Positions 44,257 through 54,664 of a stretch of 64,000 nt of DNA are shown in pieces. This DNA is from Siphonodentalium dalli (taxonomy: Eukaryota > Mollusca > Scaphopoda > Gadilida > Siphonodentaliidae). A program made the translations under genes and the position numbers. Under the pieces are notes generated by a model that was given only the letters and a program-made list of their open reading frames with translations, made no database searches and was not told the origin of the DNA. The stretch is from assembly GCA_032622095.1 (NCBI GenBank), contig CP136064.1:141439954-141503953 (forward strand), read 5' to 3'. The stretch's first letter is position 1. Each line of letters begins with the position of its first letter.

Positions 44257-44340
44257 TGAAAGTGTCAATAAATTTATTTTTTGTTTAATTTAGATTTTGT
44301 TTTATTACAAAAGTTAAACAAGGAAATTAAATTTCACTGG
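44257..44340 (-). repeat. HINE family C solo left end
   Basis: ATGAAAGTGTCAATAAATTT followed by T-rich sequence and AAACAAGGAAATTAAATT. The hairpin is broken and no core follows. Confidence 0.5.
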
Positions 44341-44587
44341 TGGATATTATTAAAGATTAACATGATCCCAGTGGCTGTTTATACAGCAGTTCAAAGCAGA
44401 CAGCTAATACTTTAACAGCAGAAGATGTTGGCCAATCTGTCAGTCACATGTAATTACATGTGTCATGATCTCCCAACACAGTAACAATATTAATTTATGG
44501 TTTCATTACTAAATATTTAAACGGACACACTGGGAACCTTTTTATCAACTTGTATCATAATCATCAGTATCTAAATGGAATACAAAT

Positions 44588-44936
44588 GAAATGTCAATGA
44601 CATTTTTTTTTTAACATTATAAAAGTTGAAAACAAAATTGAGTAAGGAGTTCAATCTTAAAAAAAATCCAATTTTATTTTTTACAATTTTTTTTCTCGAA
44701 AAAGGGTCATAACTCCTTTAAAATAAATCGGATCAAACCCATATTCGAACTCGATCTGTATTTTGGGCTGTGAAACTCACATACCAAATTTGGTTCCTAT
44801 CAGATAGAAAATGTTTCAGTTATCGCATTATGCGTAATGTGTCTATGGACAGACAGACGGACGGACGAACGACGAGTGGTCAATCCGGACAACGACACTA
44901 TGTTTACCATACTATGGTATGGGTAAACATAAAAAT
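44588..44936 (-). mobile_element. HINE/pearl-like family C, complete single-monomer copy
   Basis: The left end ATGAAATGTCAATGACATTT (hairpin TGTCA-TGACA), a T-run, and the spacer TTGAGTAAGGAGTTCAATCT lead to one monomer with GGGTCATAACTCC and CCATATTCGAACTCGATCTG. A GACAGACGGACGGACGAACG tract then leads to the right hairpin GTTTACCATAC...GGTAAAC and ATAAAAA. This copy defines both ends of the family. Confidence 0.85.
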
Positions 44937-45308
44937 GCTGCTCTAAAAAAAACAAATTAATTAATCAATATATTGCAGGAAAATAAACTTCGAGAGCAAT
45001 TTCAACCTATTGTTCGTTTGAAATTTCCAATTATTACCGCAGCGTTCATATAAAACAAATTAATGTTTAGTCGCATTTTCTTGAATGCACTGGTCCCCAG
45101 AACAAAATTTTACCCCCACCCCAGTAACACTTCGCCTAATCCTATAGGATTAAGTATTATTGTGGTGGGGATAAAAAAAAATTTGGTCACCTGTGCTTGA
45201 ATGTAAGTGAATAAAATACAAAATAACGTTGATGGTTCTTTATCGAAAGTTGCAAAGATCGGAAAACATAGTAGTAACCTAGCTGACCACTCTGACCTTA
45301 CACTCTGA

Positions 45309-46058
45309 TCACTTATTCCCGTACAGAAGTTTTAATAGATGATGGAAGCATAAATTTGCTTTGTTTGTCAGAATTACATCATTTAAAGTTGGATTTGCGT
45401 TTTTTGTAAAACACGTAGGAGTTTTAACAATATTTTTCAGAGATAAAATCTTTAAAAATGTGGAAAAATTAGTGCATTTGGATGAGTTCAACATATCTAT
45501 GTTAAGGTCACCAATATATAAAAGGTTGTCATATTTTGTGGTGTGTTTGTCACATATTAGTTTGAAATCATTTTCAAAAGTCTTGTTTGACATACTTAGC
45601 GGTCGATATAATCCTGAGAAGAGCCATTTTGCTCGGTTAACTTGAACCTCAAACATGATGGATTCTATGTCTTTAAATTCAAGATTAGGTTTTCGACCAC
45701 CAGGTATGTCAGATCTTAAATATGCAACAATGCCACCGCCCTTAGCAGTTCGATCTTTACGCCAGAAATGATATCCTTCTACATCCCTGAACTGGGCATC
45801 TGGGAAACTACTATCAAGTTTAGTTTCACATAAAAAGAGTAAATCAACAAGATTATTTGAGAGAATTTTTCGGATATCAATATATTTGTATCTCAGACTG
45901 TTTATGTTGAGATAAGCAACATGAAAGTTTCTTGGATTTTTGTGTCGCAATTCCTTTAGTTCATCGAATATGCATGGTGTAGATAATGAAGTTGAAGATG
46001 TCGAAATGTCCACAAGATCTACGTCAGGAAAGTCAATTTCTTCAGAATATGATCTCAA
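45309..46058 (-). pseudogene. Non-LTR retrotransposon ORF2, endonuclease domain fragment
   Basis: About 250 residues on the minus strand match an APE-type endonuclease: VAYLNINSLRYK (metal-binding Asn), LFLCETKLD (Glu), KGGGIVAYLRSD, LYIGDLNIDML (Asp-x-Asn) and PTLNDVILTNK. After a frameshift near 45340 the next block reads TGISDQS, where the family usually has SDH, so the catalytic His has become Gln. No reverse transcriptase follows. The 5' side abuts the microsatellite tract of a family B right end. Confidence 0.85.
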
Positions 46059-46061
46059 TTA

Positions 46062-46131
46062 ATGGACGGACGGACGGAAGAGGAGTGATGACTATAGCTC
46101 CACCGGAGACTTTGTCTCTGGTGAGCTAAAA
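46062..46131 (-). repeat. HINE family B right end
   Basis: (GGAC)n, then AGGAGTGATGACTATAGCTC and CACCGGAGACTTTGTCTC, ending GTGAGCTAAAAA. It directly joins the LINE endonuclease fragment, so one of the two truncated the other. Confidence 0.75.
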
Positions 46132-46282
46132 ACTGACTCAGTTGAAAAGCTATTATCGTAAACAATCATGCTACTTCATACACTATTTGAAACTTTGAGA
46201 TACAGTTATTCTGATTCACCAATCTCAGTGTTACAGTTATGAATAATGGCCAACTACCGCTAGTGTGCTGAAGTAGTTCTGT

Positions 46283-46363
46283 AAGTACTACGGACCATAT
46301 AGCACATGATGTGCACTTTTAAGTCTGTAAAAGTTATGGACGTTCATAGCAGCAAAGAGGTTA
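46283..46363 (-). repeat. Decayed half copy of the 22663 piggyBac MITE
   Basis: Inverted match to 22663-22745: TACGGACCATATAGCACATG, GTGCACTTTTAAGTC and CATAGCAGCAAAGAGG, followed by TTAA at 46364-46367. The other half is lost. Confidence 0.7.
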
Positions 46364-46781
46364 ATACGTTTTGTAACCCTTATTTATCAGAGTTTAAAAG
46401 ATTGACACTTAAAATTTGGTAGGTTTATACAACATGTTAAGTTACAACTTAATGAAGCATTCAGGTTTTTGTCTTACTTTCCTTGCTGCAGAGTTATGCC
46501 CCTTTACAATTTCCTTGTAGAGAAAGTTAGTTTCTAGATTATCTCTTATACCAAGCCTAGCAGCTGGATTTTGTTAATGCAAACGGGTTAACTATCGAAA
46601 GGGCACCAATTGAGAAAGTTTTCACCAGGGTCCGATCACAATTGGTAGACCTGGGGAGGGGGAAAAAATTGTCATTTTATTTTTGTTGCCGATTCAAACC
46701 ATTTTTATATGTATCTCTAGAACGTACTGATGATCCTCCTGAAAGAATTTTGTAAATCAGTTGAGAAATATCAAAGTTATA

Positions 46782-47665
46782 TAGGGACCTGCTAATATTC
46801 GAGATTCGATTTGATGTCGATATCGGGCACCCGATTCGAGATCGACACCGAATCGGTCCGCTGATTCGGATATTTTCGAATCAGTGTTACTTTGGAGTAG
46901 TCACGTTTTTTGCGTCTAGATAACACATGCCAAATTACTTGAAGTCAAAAAAATTGAAGCACAAGGTTGCCAACGTAGGTAATTTTGAATTCATGCCGTT
47001 CAGAATAGATGTGTATTATGCAAAATAAGTGCTTCGGTCAAACCCGTGACAGTGATCAATCGCTGCATACGTTTGGAATCTGTAACGACACTATATAAAT
47101 TTTCTACACGGTGCGTGATCGCGGATCAACATTGAATACTTGTAATTTATGTCTGTTTTCTGGGACCCCCACAGCGAAGACAACTACTGTGAATATGTGG
47201 TGTATGTGATTGATCTATCGTGTGGTGAAAAGTTTAGCAGATAACTACGATTGGTTTGGACTACAACAATTATGCAGCTGACCAGTGTAGACAAGTGACT
47301 TCCGAGCCATGGGGTTTGTGATACATTGATTGGACTGGCTTTAAGTGTCTTACAGTCACTTTGTGTCATATTCGCCATGACACAGCTAGATATAAATTCA
47401 ATGAAACGTATCCCAAACCCTCCGTGAGACTGAGAGTAACTTTAAATACCTATGTCCTAAAAAAAACACAAGTTCCAGCGCATGTTTAAGTAGATTATCG
47501 TTCTTGATATAGTATCTAGTGCATTTTGAAGTTTTTTTTTGTCATGAGACACCGAAATAAACACTGGTAAACAATGACAATCACTAGCTGATACTATTCG
47601 AGATTCGATTCGATGTCGATATCAGGAATGAGATCGATGCAAAATCCCCGATTCGCAGATCCCTA
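46782..47665. mobile_element. hAT-like non-autonomous element (884 bp), 8-bp duplication
   Basis: A perfect 8-bp target duplication AAGTTATA lies at 46774-46781 and 47666-47673. The ends are TAGGGACCTGCTAAT and the complement of ATTCGCAGATCCCTA. Long subterminal regions share CGAGATTCGATT-GATGTCGATATC on both sides. No hAT transposase frame is present. A TTTTTTTTG run and GC-poor middle fill the interior. Confidence 0.9.
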
Positions 47666-47902
47666 AAGTTATAGCCAGTCGAAAATTGTATTCATGATCT
47701 ATTGTAGTGAAAGTGCTTGTTTACAGATAATCTCCTAATCGACACAAAGAAGCTGGATTTGGTTTATGTGAGCGGTTGGCAACACCGATGCGCGTTTTTG
47801 AATGGTCATTGGGACAATGGGATTGGGACAAAAGTAAGAATTGCTTGGTATAATTTCAGGCTTTAAACTGCCACAAGCCACTAAGTTAGCTGAGAAAAGA
47901 GA

Positions 47903-47926
47903 TATATATATATATATATATATACT
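47903..47926. repeat. (TA)n microsatellite
   Basis: About twelve TA units, 23 bp past the donor side of SHIP exon A. Confidence 0.85.
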
Positions 47927-47948
47927 TTACTTGTAAGAAAAAACTCAC

Positions 47949-48066
47949 CTAGAGCATTAGCTAAACCAGTCTTGACGGAGCATTTCTGTAGGTGGCTGAT
48001 TTTGTTTTTATGTTCTGGTTTTACAAATATCACAAGACGGATTCCCCAGAGATTACAACCGTCCAA
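47949..48066 (-). CDS. INPP5D/INPPL1-like: SHIP 5-phosphatase exon A (118 bp)
   Basis: This is the most upstream exon I can identify. The minus strand reads a pyrimidine-rich acceptor ending CTTCCAG, then codons in phase 0, and ends after the first base of a glycine codon at donor GTGAGT. It encodes LWGIRLVIFVKPEH and VKTGLANALG, matching the SHIP block with the KPEH...ISH signature. The (TA)n microsatellite at 47903-47926 lies just beyond the donor. The preceding exon was not found between here and the right edge, so the 5' intron is probably long too. Confidence 0.9.
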
Positions 48067-48468
48067 CTGGAAGCAATAAATGAAAAAAATTGAATAATAA
48101 AGCCACTATTAAAGCAAGTGTTTATGTAGCCGAAGATTACAATATCACATCTTTAGTTCATATAAATCTGTGTGCCAGTAATTAGCTGTTTGCGAGTTGC
48201 AGAGTTGTCGGTCGTGACTTGGGTTATCCACTCCTATCAGTAGGGATATCCGGTATGTAATAAGCCGGTATTCGCTGATGAGCATACGCATTATTGTCGC
48301 GACATGTGATCATCGATAAATTTAATGGGCAGATTATCCTTTACTGACCCATGTCTAGACCATGAAGTATAATTCAAACTGAAATATCTGTAGGAGACCC
48401 ATTATTATACCCAGTTGATGTATAGTTTTAAGTTTCTTGTTCACACTTTGTTATGCTGACGTTTTCAG

Positions 48469-48555
48469 TGAGAAATTCGGTCAGAAAACATATTCAGAAA
48501 TCATGGGAAAAGACTCATTCCCAGGTGTAACTGTATTGGAAGATTCAGCAAACAG
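48469..48555 (+). CDS. Candidate exon 1 of an unidentified plus-strand gene (87 bp)
   Basis: Acceptor GACGTTTTCAG and donor CAG/GTTAGT bound an 87-bp stretch that is open in only one frame: EKFGQKTYSEIMGKDSFPGV then TVLEDSAN(R). It starts after one leftover base and ends with two, so its phase joins exactly to the next candidate. Mixed polar composition looks protein-like rather than AT-biased noise. I do not recognise the family. It lies about 0.4 kb from SHIP exon A on the opposite strand. Confidence 0.5.
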
Positions 48556-48690
48556 GTTAGTTTGCATCAACTGCCTTTGGGGCAAAACAATAGAAGTTTA
48601 CAGTACGTGCACCTATAGCTGGTTGATATTCCTCAGTAGAGGAGAAAAAGTTAATAAAAATACGAGACACCGCGCCCAGGCAACATGTTG

Positions 48691-49112
48691 TTCATGACTT
48701 CAAGAACTTTTAAGAATATTCATAAACTGTTCATGAAGATTTCCTGAAATGTTCTCATGTGTTCATGAACTGTACATGAAAACATTCATGCACACATCAA
48801 GAACTTTCATGAATTCATGAGTTCATAACTATTCATGAAATGTCATGAAATAAGTTCATGGACAATTGAAAAACTTCATGAGAGTCTTTGAAAGGTGCAT
48901 GAAGTATGTTCATGAACAAATGAAGACTTTTCATGATTTTTAATATTTTAATGAAAGTTCTTGAAAATATCACAAATTAGTTTCATGAATAATTGAAGAA
49001 CTTAAAGAATAGTTTGGGCGTTTATGAAAGTTCTTGAAAAAAAAAAAAAGTTTCATGCACATATCAAGAATTTTCTTGAATGTTTACATGTTCATCAACT
49101 TCCCAAACTATC
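48691..49112. repeat. TTCATGAA-rich irregular array
   Basis: Over about 420 bp the words TTCATGAA, TTCATGA, TCAAGAA and CATGAAAG recur in both orientations, spaced irregularly by 8-40 bp. TTCATGAA is its own reverse complement. AATAGTTTGGG near 49010 and CCCAAACTATC near 49105 form inverted boundary words. No fixed period, coding content or target duplication was seen. Confidence 0.75.
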
Positions 49113-49119
49113 GCTTTTA

Positions 49120-49499
49120 TGAAGAAGATTACAAGGCGTATGGGCGACAAATTTTTAGATCAGTTCACATTAATTAAATTGTCTAAATACATGGTTCTGT
49201 GTATATGAGCATTATTATAAATTTAATTTCATTACAGGACTTCAATTCATAAGAGCAAATAGCCCAATTAGTACAAATGCTAATTCAATATTAAATTTGT
49301 TTAACATAATCCATAGTTCGTTGGCTTTGACCCCTTTCGTGGAAAATAATGACTATTATAAAGTGTTGTTAAATTCAGTTAAATTCAGTCTCCATGATTA
49401 CTATAGGTTAACATAACCAGATATGCCGGAAGCACAATATAAGGGCAAGAGGAGCAAACCAGTCAGTAGGGCACCATCTGAGGCCCATCGACTCCACTG
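49120..49499. other. Unannotated DNA
   Basis: AT-rich and unique-looking. Nothing was recognised. Confidence 0.4.
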
Positions 49500-49690
49500 G
49501 AGTGGATTAGCTATAAACTGATAATTTGTCAAAGATATGATCACAGTAATCCGTATATCAGTACCCAACTTTCATCCAAAAGCTCAAATAATTTGTCTTA
49601 AGGGGTGGGGAAGGAGTAGTTTTAAATCTCATAACTCTCTCCCTATTCACCCAAGAACCTCTCACTGTCAGATCCAACGGTTTAGTGATT
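49500..49690. repeat. Dispersed repeat A, copy 2 (uninterrupted at the piggyBac site)
   Basis: TCAAAGATATGATCACAGTA, AAATAATTTGTCTTAAGGGG and TCATAACTCTCTCCCTATTC read continuously, where copy 1 carries the 39862-40993 insertion. Homology ends near 49690. Confidence 0.8.
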
Positions 49691-50815
49691 TCGGAGAATA
49701 TGTATAAATAATAAATAGTTTTTATATAGCGCTTTATCCCATATGGCCCAGAGCGCTTGTATCGCACGGAGGAATCGATCGAAGGCTGCTCCGGGCAATC
49801 GGAGGCCGCTGAATTGTGCCATCTTTACCATCACCAAGAAGTAAAGCATTTGCGAGTCAGAGAAACTCAGACAAAAGCAATGCCATTTTATATACCAAAA
49901 CATAGAACTCCATTTTGATAATCATACTCCTATGTATAGTCACTCGAGGGGCCTCTTTGACTATCACAATTGATCTATATACAATCTACAATCACTATAC
50001 CACCCTTCCAGTTTAACTGCGTCAGATGCTTATTCTGGGGAATTTTGGCCGGCTAAAATTTCTGGGGCGGCTTGGGGTAATATTTGACTTCAATTTCATT
50101 TATTCGTAAATAGCAAGTAGTGTTTTTGTCCATGCAAAATAATGGATGTTTTTTCAATTGTGCCGGTATTATCGTCATGGGTGACCATTTTCTGACACAC
50201 CTACAGCATTATATATCGTGTTCTCTGTCGTTCCACCACTCACTGCATGCTGGACAATAAACATATTACTGGACAAACCTAAAACAGATAATACATACCT
50301 CTCCATTTGTCTGGAATATTTGGTTTAGTGCAGAGTCCAAAAATGACTCAAAAACTCGGAGTGTCTCATCGGCTGCTCGGAGCGGCCTCTGATTGCTCGG
50401 AGCGGCCTTCGATCTATTTCCCTGTGTGTGCTTAGGAGTTTAAGTTAACTCATTGGAAGCAAAATGATAAATCCCTATCTCTGCCACTTTTGACATGCCA
50501 GATATTCAAAATTCATTCACTTCTAAAAAGAAATTATAATTTGTTGTCAAGCCAGACTGCTTAGAATAACATACATGTATGGGATTCCATCTCATATTTA
50601 AATTGTACTTTAATTACCCCTTCCCCATTCTCCCCAGTTGATATTTGTTTATGAAACATGTCAGACAGATAAGATCAGATCTGACCTGTGTAATAAGGAA
50701 TGCTTATATTGTTAGGTACATGTAAGATTAAGTTTTTCATAACAGGGGTGTATGGTTTTCAAAAATATATGTAGTCTATACAATACAAAAGTGTTATCTA
50801 TATAATGTTATACAG
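49691..50815. other. Unannotated DNA with short GC-richer repeats
   Basis: GCTCGGAGCGGCC-type words recur near 50370-50410, and a GCTGCTCCGGGCAATCGGAGG segment near 49787 may be related. No element or exon was assigned. Confidence 0.35.
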
Positions 50816-50883
50816 ACATAATATGATGAGGATGCTGGCCCCTATGACCCCTGAACAGATTACCATAGTTCATATAGAAGAAA
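50816..50883 (+). CDS. Candidate exon 2 of an unidentified plus-strand gene (68 bp)
   Basis: Acceptor ATAATGTTATACAG and donor GTAAGT. Only one frame is open: one leftover base, then HNMMRMLAPMTPEQITIVHI and EE, then one base. Its phase continues candidate exon 1 (…SAN-R-HNMM…). Joint support from splice signals, a single open frame and matched phase makes chance less likely, but there is no homology evidence. Confidence 0.5.
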
Positions 50884-51306
50884 GTAAGTAGCCCTCAATC
50901 AAATGGTTTCACACATTACAATGTTAAAACAAGTAGCATTCCTCATTACACAGGTCAGTTTTACAAGTAGTTTGGACACTAAAATCCATAACCTTCAATG
51001 TTAATCTTGTAAGCGCTATGTCCCCTAAAATTCCTGGAAATATTAACAACATCTACCAACTTGATTTTCAAATTAACGCATTACCTACAGTAGTCATGTA
51101 GATTTATCTGCCTGTTACCTAATGCATAGATAACAAATATTGGTTATCAGCCATTATTTTAATTTCATATTGAAAGTATGCGTCTGAAGAGTTAATTTTT
51201 TTTTTTAAATAAATTAATCAGTCAGTACCAAAATCTATAGATGTGAATAGTGTACAAAGATAACCATAGATAATAGATATGAGGAAGAGTCGATGTACAT
51301 TATAGC

Positions 51307-52294
51307 TAGGTCCCTGCAAACCTTAAATTTTAGGTCGAACCGAACCTTGAAAGCAAATCATCGTCTCGGTTTCGAATCGAATCGAACCGAACCTTGAACC
51401 CAAACACCGAACTTGTTGTCGTAGACTCATGATAAAGTGGACAATCAGAACTGTTAGTGGACATTATTATAGTAAAATCAACAGTTATTTAAGTATTGCC
51501 CATCTACACTATAAGATAATTACATAACAAAGAATTATTTTATATTGAAGATGGGTAGTCTGTTTATTTGTCCGCGACTTTGATTTAAAATCTACGCATT
51601 TTGTGTATCGAAAAAGTAACAAACGTAGCCAGGGTCCCAAATAAGCACTGTGCAGGGGGAATTTTCTCTTGTAATTAAATTAAGTACCCGTACGGCATAT
51701 TATTATTGTAATGTCGACACTCGGTAACTAATAACAGACAGCTAAATTGTAACAAGACATCAAAGCACTCAACCGCCAATCTATAACTGTGACAACACAT
51801 GACAAAGATCAAAGCGTGCTGACGTTGTGTTATAGCAATTAAGTGTCACACAATCACAAGACAAAGCACATCAGGTAACATAATCATGTCAATCATTTAT
51901 GCTGATAAACAATGACGTCGTCACTGTGATTGGTTGAATCAAATTGTAGACACAGAAGTGCTGCCCGGAAATACTTATTTCAGCCAGTTTACGAAATTCA
52001 AAAAAGCTTGTTCGATCTGTATTTAAGTATTCATCAATAATCATAACTTGTTGTCTCGTAATGATTAATTATGTCCAATGTAAACATAAACTCATAGTAT
52101 CACACAGTTGTGTGTAAACCAATTAATATACTGTATATAATCAATAAACAATTCCTAGTACGCAAAACTTGCCAATTTAGCGAGACTAAAGAAAAGGTTT
52201 GATATAAACGAATCCTGTCTAAGGTTTCGAACCGGACCGGATCATCACGGCGGTTTCAAATCGAACCGAACCTTGAACGGTTCGCAGGGGACTA
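51307..52294. mobile_element. hAT-like non-autonomous element (988 bp), 8-bp duplication
   Basis: The target duplication is ATTATAGC/ATTATAGA (7 of 8). The ends are TAGGTCCCTGCAAACCTT and the complement of AACGGTTCGCAGGGGACTA. Subterminal regions repeat TCGAACCGAACCTTGAA at both sides. No transposase frame. It lies between candidate plus-strand exons 2 and 3. Confidence 0.85.
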
Positions 52295-52348
52295 ATTATA
52301 GAATGTGCCTATGGGAACCTTGAAAAGGGTTAATTATTTTCTAAGCAG

Positions 52349-52378
52349 ATCAATGGAATATAGAAGACACTTATATAG
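52349..52378 (+). CDS. Candidate microexon 3 of the unidentified plus-strand gene (30 bp)
   Basis: Acceptor TTATTTTCTAAGCAG and donor ATAG/GTGAGG. In the phase required by exon 2 it reads (N)QWNIEDTYI(G). At only 30 bp the statistical support is weak. The next exon was not found before the Tigger element or after it. Confidence 0.3.
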
Positions 52379-53235
52379 GTGAGGGGTCCCTTATCACACC
52401 CTGTAATGAAATTTCAAGAATAGGGGAAACAAGAGACTCATGCTGCCATTAAACAAATTTGACAGATGGGATAAGATACTAGACGATCCCACTTATTAAC
52501 ATAATGGATAAAAACATATCCCGTTTATAACCATATTTTGTTCCTGCACCAAACCATTTACACTGTATTATATGTATTATATGTTAATAACATAAGATTT
52601 TGATAGACCACCGGTTATAAACATAGAAATATGCAATAACATGTTAGCCACGCGGGTGAAACTATGCACACATGTCAGTTAATCGAGAGGCCATTATAGT
52701 TAATTATGTAATGCAATCAATGCAAAGATGGCAAACAAAGAGAAACAAGCTGTGAACGACCACATGTGCGCTTAAGATACTGATAGGCCTGCCAGCTAAT
52801 TGGTTTTTATCACTTACAATCCGGCATGTGTGCTCTTTTTAATCCATTTACAATGGGACTTTAATGTACTTTGACAGGGCTTTGAATTCCGTGTCCGCAA
52901 CGTTCATATGTCGCGACATTGCATCACCGAGATCACGCTTAAAATAAGAACCTAATTTGTATGAATAGGAAACGGATGAGTATGTTTACTTAAACCCGGT
53001 GACATAGCCCCACGCTGTCTGACTCATATCATATAAAACTCAAGCCATACTTTCTCTCATCATAACCTTCCAAAATGTCTAAACGTAAACGTAACAATTT
53101 GTCACTCAGTGTTAAATACGAAGTTGTTAAATTGCTTGAGCAAAAGCTGTACACACAGACTGAGTTAGCGAAGAAATTTGCGTGTTCACAAACGCAGATT
53201 TCGTACATCAGCAACAAATGTGACGAGATTAAAAA

Positions 53236-54664
53236 TGAAAGTGTCAATGACACTGTAGCTCAACTTGGAAAGGGAATAATTTAATGTGTTACTGTCGATG
53301 GAGTTATTAGGAATGTGGAAAGTTGAATGTCTAATACTAGTTTATCAACATGAAGAGATATATATATACATGTATATAAAAGTAAAATCTAAGATGGTTG
53401 CTGGCGGCTATGTTTTCCAACAATTCAAAAACATTTGATATCTTTAGTCATGCAAAAAGTAGAATCCAAAATGGCCGCTGGCAGCCATGTTTTAATGCCG
53501 AATAACCCCAAAATAACTCGTTCCCATCTACATGTCAATTTCAACAGCCATGACAAATTTTATGATGATCAGACTAAAGGTACAACCTGTAGCCCATGCT
53601 AAAGGATTTAGTCATACAAAGAGTAAAATCTAAGATGGCTGCCGGTGGCCATGTTTTTTGACCGAATGACCCAAAAATAACTCATTCCCATCTACAAGTC
53701 AATATTAACACCCACGACAAATGTCATGATGATTAGATGAACAGTACGACCTGTAGCCCGTGCTAATGGATTGAATTATGAAATCCAAGATGGCCGCTGG
53801 CAGCCGTGTTTTTTTTTCGAATGACCCCCAAAATGACTCGTTCCCATCTACATTCAAATTTCAACAGCCATGACAAATTTTATGATGATCAGACTAAAGG
53901 TACGACCTGTAGCCCGTGCTAAAGGATTTAGTCATACAAAGAGTAAAATCCAAGATGGCTGCTGGCGGCCATGTTTTTTGGCCGAATGACCCCAAAATTA
54001 CTCGTTCCCATCTACATGTCAATATTATCATCCATGACAAATTTCATGATGATCAGACGAACAGTACGACCTGTGGCCCATGCTAATGGATTAAATTTTG
54101 AAATCCAAGATGGCCACTGGCGGCCATGTTTTTTGTCTGAATGACCCCAAAATGACTCGTTCCCATCTACATTCCAATTTCAACAGCCATGACAAATTTT
54201 ATGATGATCAGACTAAAGGTACGACCTGTAGCCCGTGCTAAAGGATTTAGTCATACAAAGAGTAAAATCCAAGATGGCTGCTGGCGGCCATGTTTTTTGG
54301 CCGAATGACCCCAAAATGACTCGTTCCCATCTACATGTCATTATTAACATTCTTGACAAATTTCATGATGATCAGACGAACAGTACGACCTGTAGCCCGT
54401 GCTAATGGATTGAATATTGAAATCCAAGATGGCCACTGGCGGCCATGTTTTTTTCCCGAATGAACCCAAAATGACTCGTTCCCATCTACATGTCAATGTC
54501 AACAGCCATGACAAATTTCATAATGATCCGACCAAAGGTACGACCTGTAGCCCGTGCTAAAGGAAATTGTTGACGCATCACGCACACACGCACACACGCA
54601 CACACGGACGACGGATACCAAGCCATGGCAATAGCTCAAACTTTACAAAGTAAAGTTGAGCTAA
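53236..54664 (-). mobile_element. HINE/pearl-like family A inserted in the transposase HTH region
   Basis: Both ends are well preserved: TGAAAGTGTCAATGACACTG on the left and CAAAGTAAAGTTGAGCTAA on the right, with a CACACGCACACACGC tract at about 54573-54611. About seven ~160-bp monomers alternate between two types. It sits between runs of A (ATTAAAAA and AAACG) in the host transposase frame. Confidence 0.9.

Larger units (their letters stand above)
668..48066 (-). other. INPP5D/INPPL1-like: SHIP-type inositol polyphosphate 5-phosphatase gene, partial (4 exons, 3 introns)
   Basis: Four exons lie in the right N-to-C order on the minus strand. Phases fit at every junction (1/1, 2/2, 0/0) and the joined peptide of about 151 residues has no stop. 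It runs through the conserved 5-phosphatase blocks [44 protein letters not shown] and a DQLL segment. Known SHIP enzymes remove the 5-phosphate of PI(3,4,5)P3 at the plasma membrane. The GDK-LS spacing before FWFGDLNYR and the FNGTSF block favour SHIP over OCRL/INPP5B. The introns (about 21.7, 20.0 and 5.3 kb) hold most of the transposons described here. The SH2 and N-terminal exons, the PxWCDR motif and the C-terminus were not found. Confidence 0.9.

Noticed and set aside
53400-54560. Regular ~160-bp repeats as a CRISPR-like array
   Set aside because: There are no short identical repeats with unique spacers. Whole units are homologous, bounded by transposon ends, and the context is eukaryotic.
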